Shown here: in pieces, positions 61,904 to 64,000 of the stretch
Position numbering within the stretch: position 1 is the stretch's first letter
Layout: each line of letters starts with the position of its first letter
NCBI GenBank assembly: GCA_037951165.1
Contig: JBBDHG010000492.1
Location: 1 to 64,000, forward strand
Source of the DNA: Lophius americanus
Lineage: Eukaryota > Chordata > Actinopteri > Lophiiformes > Lophiidae
Direction of reading: 5' to 3'
Length of the DNA stretch: 64,000 bases
Program-made: the position numbers and the translations under genes
The notes under the pieces: generated by a model
What the model was told of the DNA's origin: nothing
The model's database searches: none
What the model saw: the letters and a program-made list of their open reading frames with translations, nothing else

Positions 61904-64000
61904 GCAGCTCCGTGGCCAAGTGGTTAAGGCAGTTGCCTTGGGATCCGCGGTGCTGGGTTCGAGTCCCACTCAGCACAATTGAATTCACTCAGTTGTGTAT
62001 TAGATTAACTGTCAAGATTCTTAAATGATAAATATAAGAAACAATGTGTGCTATTCAGCAGCTCCGTGGCCAAGTGGTTAGGGCACTTGCCTTGGGATCC
62101 GCGGTGTTGGGTTCGAGTCCCACTCAGCACAATTGAATTCACTCAGTTGTGTTTTAGATTAACTGTCAAGATTCTTAAATGATAAATATAAGAAATGATG
62201 TGTGCTATTCAGCAGCTCAATGGCCAAGTGGTTAAAGCACTTGCCTTGGGATCCGCGGTGCTGGGTTCGAGTCCCACTCAGCACAATTGAATTCTTAAAG
62301 GATAAATACAAGAAACGATGTGTGCTATTCAGCAGCTCCGTGGTTAAGGCACTTGCCTTGGGATCCGCGGTGTTGGGTTCGAGTCCCACTCAGCACAATT
62401 GAATTCACTCAGTTGTGTATTAGATTAACTGTCAAGATTCTTAAATGATAAATATAAGAAACGATGTGTGCTATTCAGCAGCTCAATGGCCAAGTGGTTA
62501 AGGCACTTACCTTGGCATCAGAGTTGTTGGGTTCGAGTCCCATTCAGCACAATTGAATTCTTAAAGGATAAATACAAGAAACGATGTGTGCTATTCAGCA
62601 GCTCCGTGGCCAAGTGGTTAAGGCACTTGCCTTGGGATCCGCGGTGCTGGGTTCGAGTCCCACTCAGCACAATTGAATTCACTCAGTTGTGTATTAGATT
62701 AACTGTCAAGACTCTTAAATGATAAATATAAGAAACAATGTGTGCTATTCAGCAGCTCCGTGGCCAAGTGGTTAAGGCACTTTCCTTGGGATCCGCGGTG
62801 TTGGGTTCGAGTCCCACTCAGCACAATTGAATTCACTCAGTTGTGTATTAGATTAACTGTCAAGATTCTTAAATGATAAATATAAGAAACGATGTGTGCT
62901 ATTCAGCAGCTCAGTGGCCAAGTGGTTAAGGCACTTACCTTGGCATCAGAGTTGTTGGGTTCGAGTCCCACTCAGCACAATTGAATTCACTCAGTTGTGT
63001 ATTAGATTAACTGTCAAGATTCTTAAATGATAAATATAAGAAACGATGTGTGCTATTCAGCAGCTCAATGGCCAAGTGGTTAAGGCACTTACCTTGGGAT
63101 CAGAGTTGTTGGGTTCGAGTCCCATTCAGCACAATTGAATTCTTGTAGGATAAATACAAGAAACGATGTGTGCTATTCAGCAGCTCAATGGCCAAGTGGT
63201 AAAGGCACTTGCCTTGGGAACCGCGGTGTTGGGTTCGAGTCCCACTCAGCACGATTGAATTCACTCAGTTGTGTATTAGATTAACTGTCAAGATTCTTAA
63301 ATGATAAATATAAGAAACGATGTGTGCTATTCAGCAGCTCAGTGGCCAAGTGGTTAAGGCACTTACCTTGGCATCAGAGTTGTTGGGTTCGAGTCCCATT
63401 CAGCACAATTGAATTCTTAAAGGATAAATACAAGAAACGATGTGTGCTATTCAGCAGCTCCGTGGCCAAGTGGTTAAGGCACTTGCCTTGGGATCCACGG
63501 TGCTGGGTTCGAGTCCCACTCAGCACAATTGAATTCACTCAGTTGTGTATTAGATTAACTGTCAAGATTCTTAAATGATAAATATAAGAAACGATGTGTG
63601 CTATTCAGCAGCTCAATGGCCAAGTGGTTAAGGCACTTGCCTTGGGATCCGCGGTGCTGGGTTCGAGTCCCACTCAGCACAATTGAATTCTTAAAGGATA
63701 AATACAAGAAGCGATGTGTGCTATTCAGCAGCTCCGTGGCCAAGTGGTTAAGGCACTTGCCTTGGGATCCGCGGTGCTGGGTTCGAGTCCCACTCAGCAC
63801 AATTGAATTCACTCAGTTGTGTATTAGATTAACTGTCAAGATTCTTAAATGATAAATATAAGAAACAATGTGTGCTATTCAGCAGCTCCGTGGCCAAGTG
63901 GTTAAGGCACTTGCCTTGGGATCCGCGGTGTTGGGTTCGAGTCCCACTCAGCACAATTGAATTCACTCAGTTGTGTTTTAGATTAACTGTCAAGATTCTT
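61755..64000 (+). repeat. Local duplicate of 58.9-61.1 kb (2870-bp offset)
   Basis: Unit order matches 58885-61122, including the rare GGTTAGGGCAC change (near 62079 versus 59209). Offset becomes 2878 bp after the 8-bp deletion near 60464, which this copy lacks, so the deletion occurred in only one copy. Private changes include GGCAGTTGCC near 61932, AAATGATG at 62194-62201 and CACGATTG near 63252. Confidence 0.85.

Larger units (their letters stand above)
1..64000 (+). repeat. Giant tandem array of tRNA-derived monomers (154-bp L and 120-bp S units)
   Basis: Every part of the window read by eye is a head-to-tail copy of one monomer: a tRNA-like core starting GCAGCTC, then CAATTGAATTC, then an AT-rich spacer ending GTGCTATTCA. 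Two spacer lengths give 154-bp (L) and 120-bp (S) units, most often alternating as a 274-bp S+L dimer. No inverted unit, unrelated insertion, poly-A tail or per-unit target-site duplication was seen. The copies therefore look amplified by unequal exchange or replication slippage rather than by repeated retroposition. No protein-coding gene is supported anywhere. The repetitive reading frames of about 84 codons exist because the repeat happens to be open in that frame. Likely identity, by inference: a tRNA-derived satellite in a eukaryotic genome. Confidence 0.97.

Noticed and set aside
141..63852. Many reading frames of 60-204 codons on both strands
   Set aside because: They are translations of the same repeat in whichever frame lacks stops, with ends in the L spacer (AAATGA) and starts at GTG or ATG of the GATGTGTGCT string. 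They change frame with 1-bp indels and show no codon-level conservation or gene-like context.
1..64000. CRISPR array
   Set aside because: Intervals between repeated cores are themselves repeats, not unique spacers, and no cas-like gene is present.
1..64000. Series of individually retrotransposed SINEs
   Set aside because: All units share the same orientation and register, with no A-rich tails or variable target-site duplications, so tandem amplification fits better.

Overview
The window is one continuous, head-to-tail tandem array of a short tRNA-derived repeat; no protein gene, rRNA or conventional single-copy sequence is visible. Each monomer has a core of about 72 bp with a canonical RNA polymerase III A box (TGGCCAAGTGG) and B box (GGTTCGAGTCC) in type-I tRNA geometry, followed by an AT-rich spacer. 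Two spacer lengths give two monomers, L (154 bp) and S (120 bp), and the commonest arrangement is an S+L dimer of 274 bp. Dividing the window by these sizes gives roughly 450-465 cores (an estimate, not a count). All that I read are on the + strand. Split A/B boxes, the AT-rich spacers and multi-kilobase satellite architecture point to a eukaryotic nuclear genome, probably heterochromatin. tRNA-like repeat expansions are known in several animals, including schistosome flatworms, but I cannot name the species from this sequence.

The cores are not good functional tRNAs. The D arm and TpsiC arm are intact and TGG (proline) sits at the anticodon position, but the anticodon stem is mostly unpaired and the seven bases 5' of U8 do not pair with the 3' acceptor strand. 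The promoter boxes are nevertheless kept in most copies. S is explained as L minus exactly 34 bp, lost between two ATTC direct repeats.

Layout: 1-2596 is mixed monomers and dimers. 2597-7288 is a 2346-bp segment present twice in tandem. 7289-16217 is a mixed mosaic with L/S/L trimers of 428 bp and trimers of 420 bp. 16218-40585 is a 12,184-bp segment present twice in tandem at near identity, containing regular 274-bp dimers organised in a 1370-bp five-dimer higher-order repeat. About 40.6-52.5 kb is a mosaic of trimers and segmental copies. 52.5-57.5 kb is dominated by the 420-bp trimer (a TTTT-bearing L unit, an S unit with a D-stem mutation, an L unit with half of its A box deleted) and carries a cluster of rearrangements. 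57.6-64.0 kb repeats material from 40.6-44.4 kb and contains a 2870-bp-offset local duplication.

The most striking local events are at 54.06-54.83 kb. Two unrelated quasi-palindromes have been turned into perfect hairpins (14-bp and 15-bp arms) by inverted templated sequence, and a 39-bp deletion lies between them. Open reading frames in the window are by-products of the repeat: S is 120 bp (40 codons) and stop-free in one frame, so runs of S units make repetitive pseudo-proteins.
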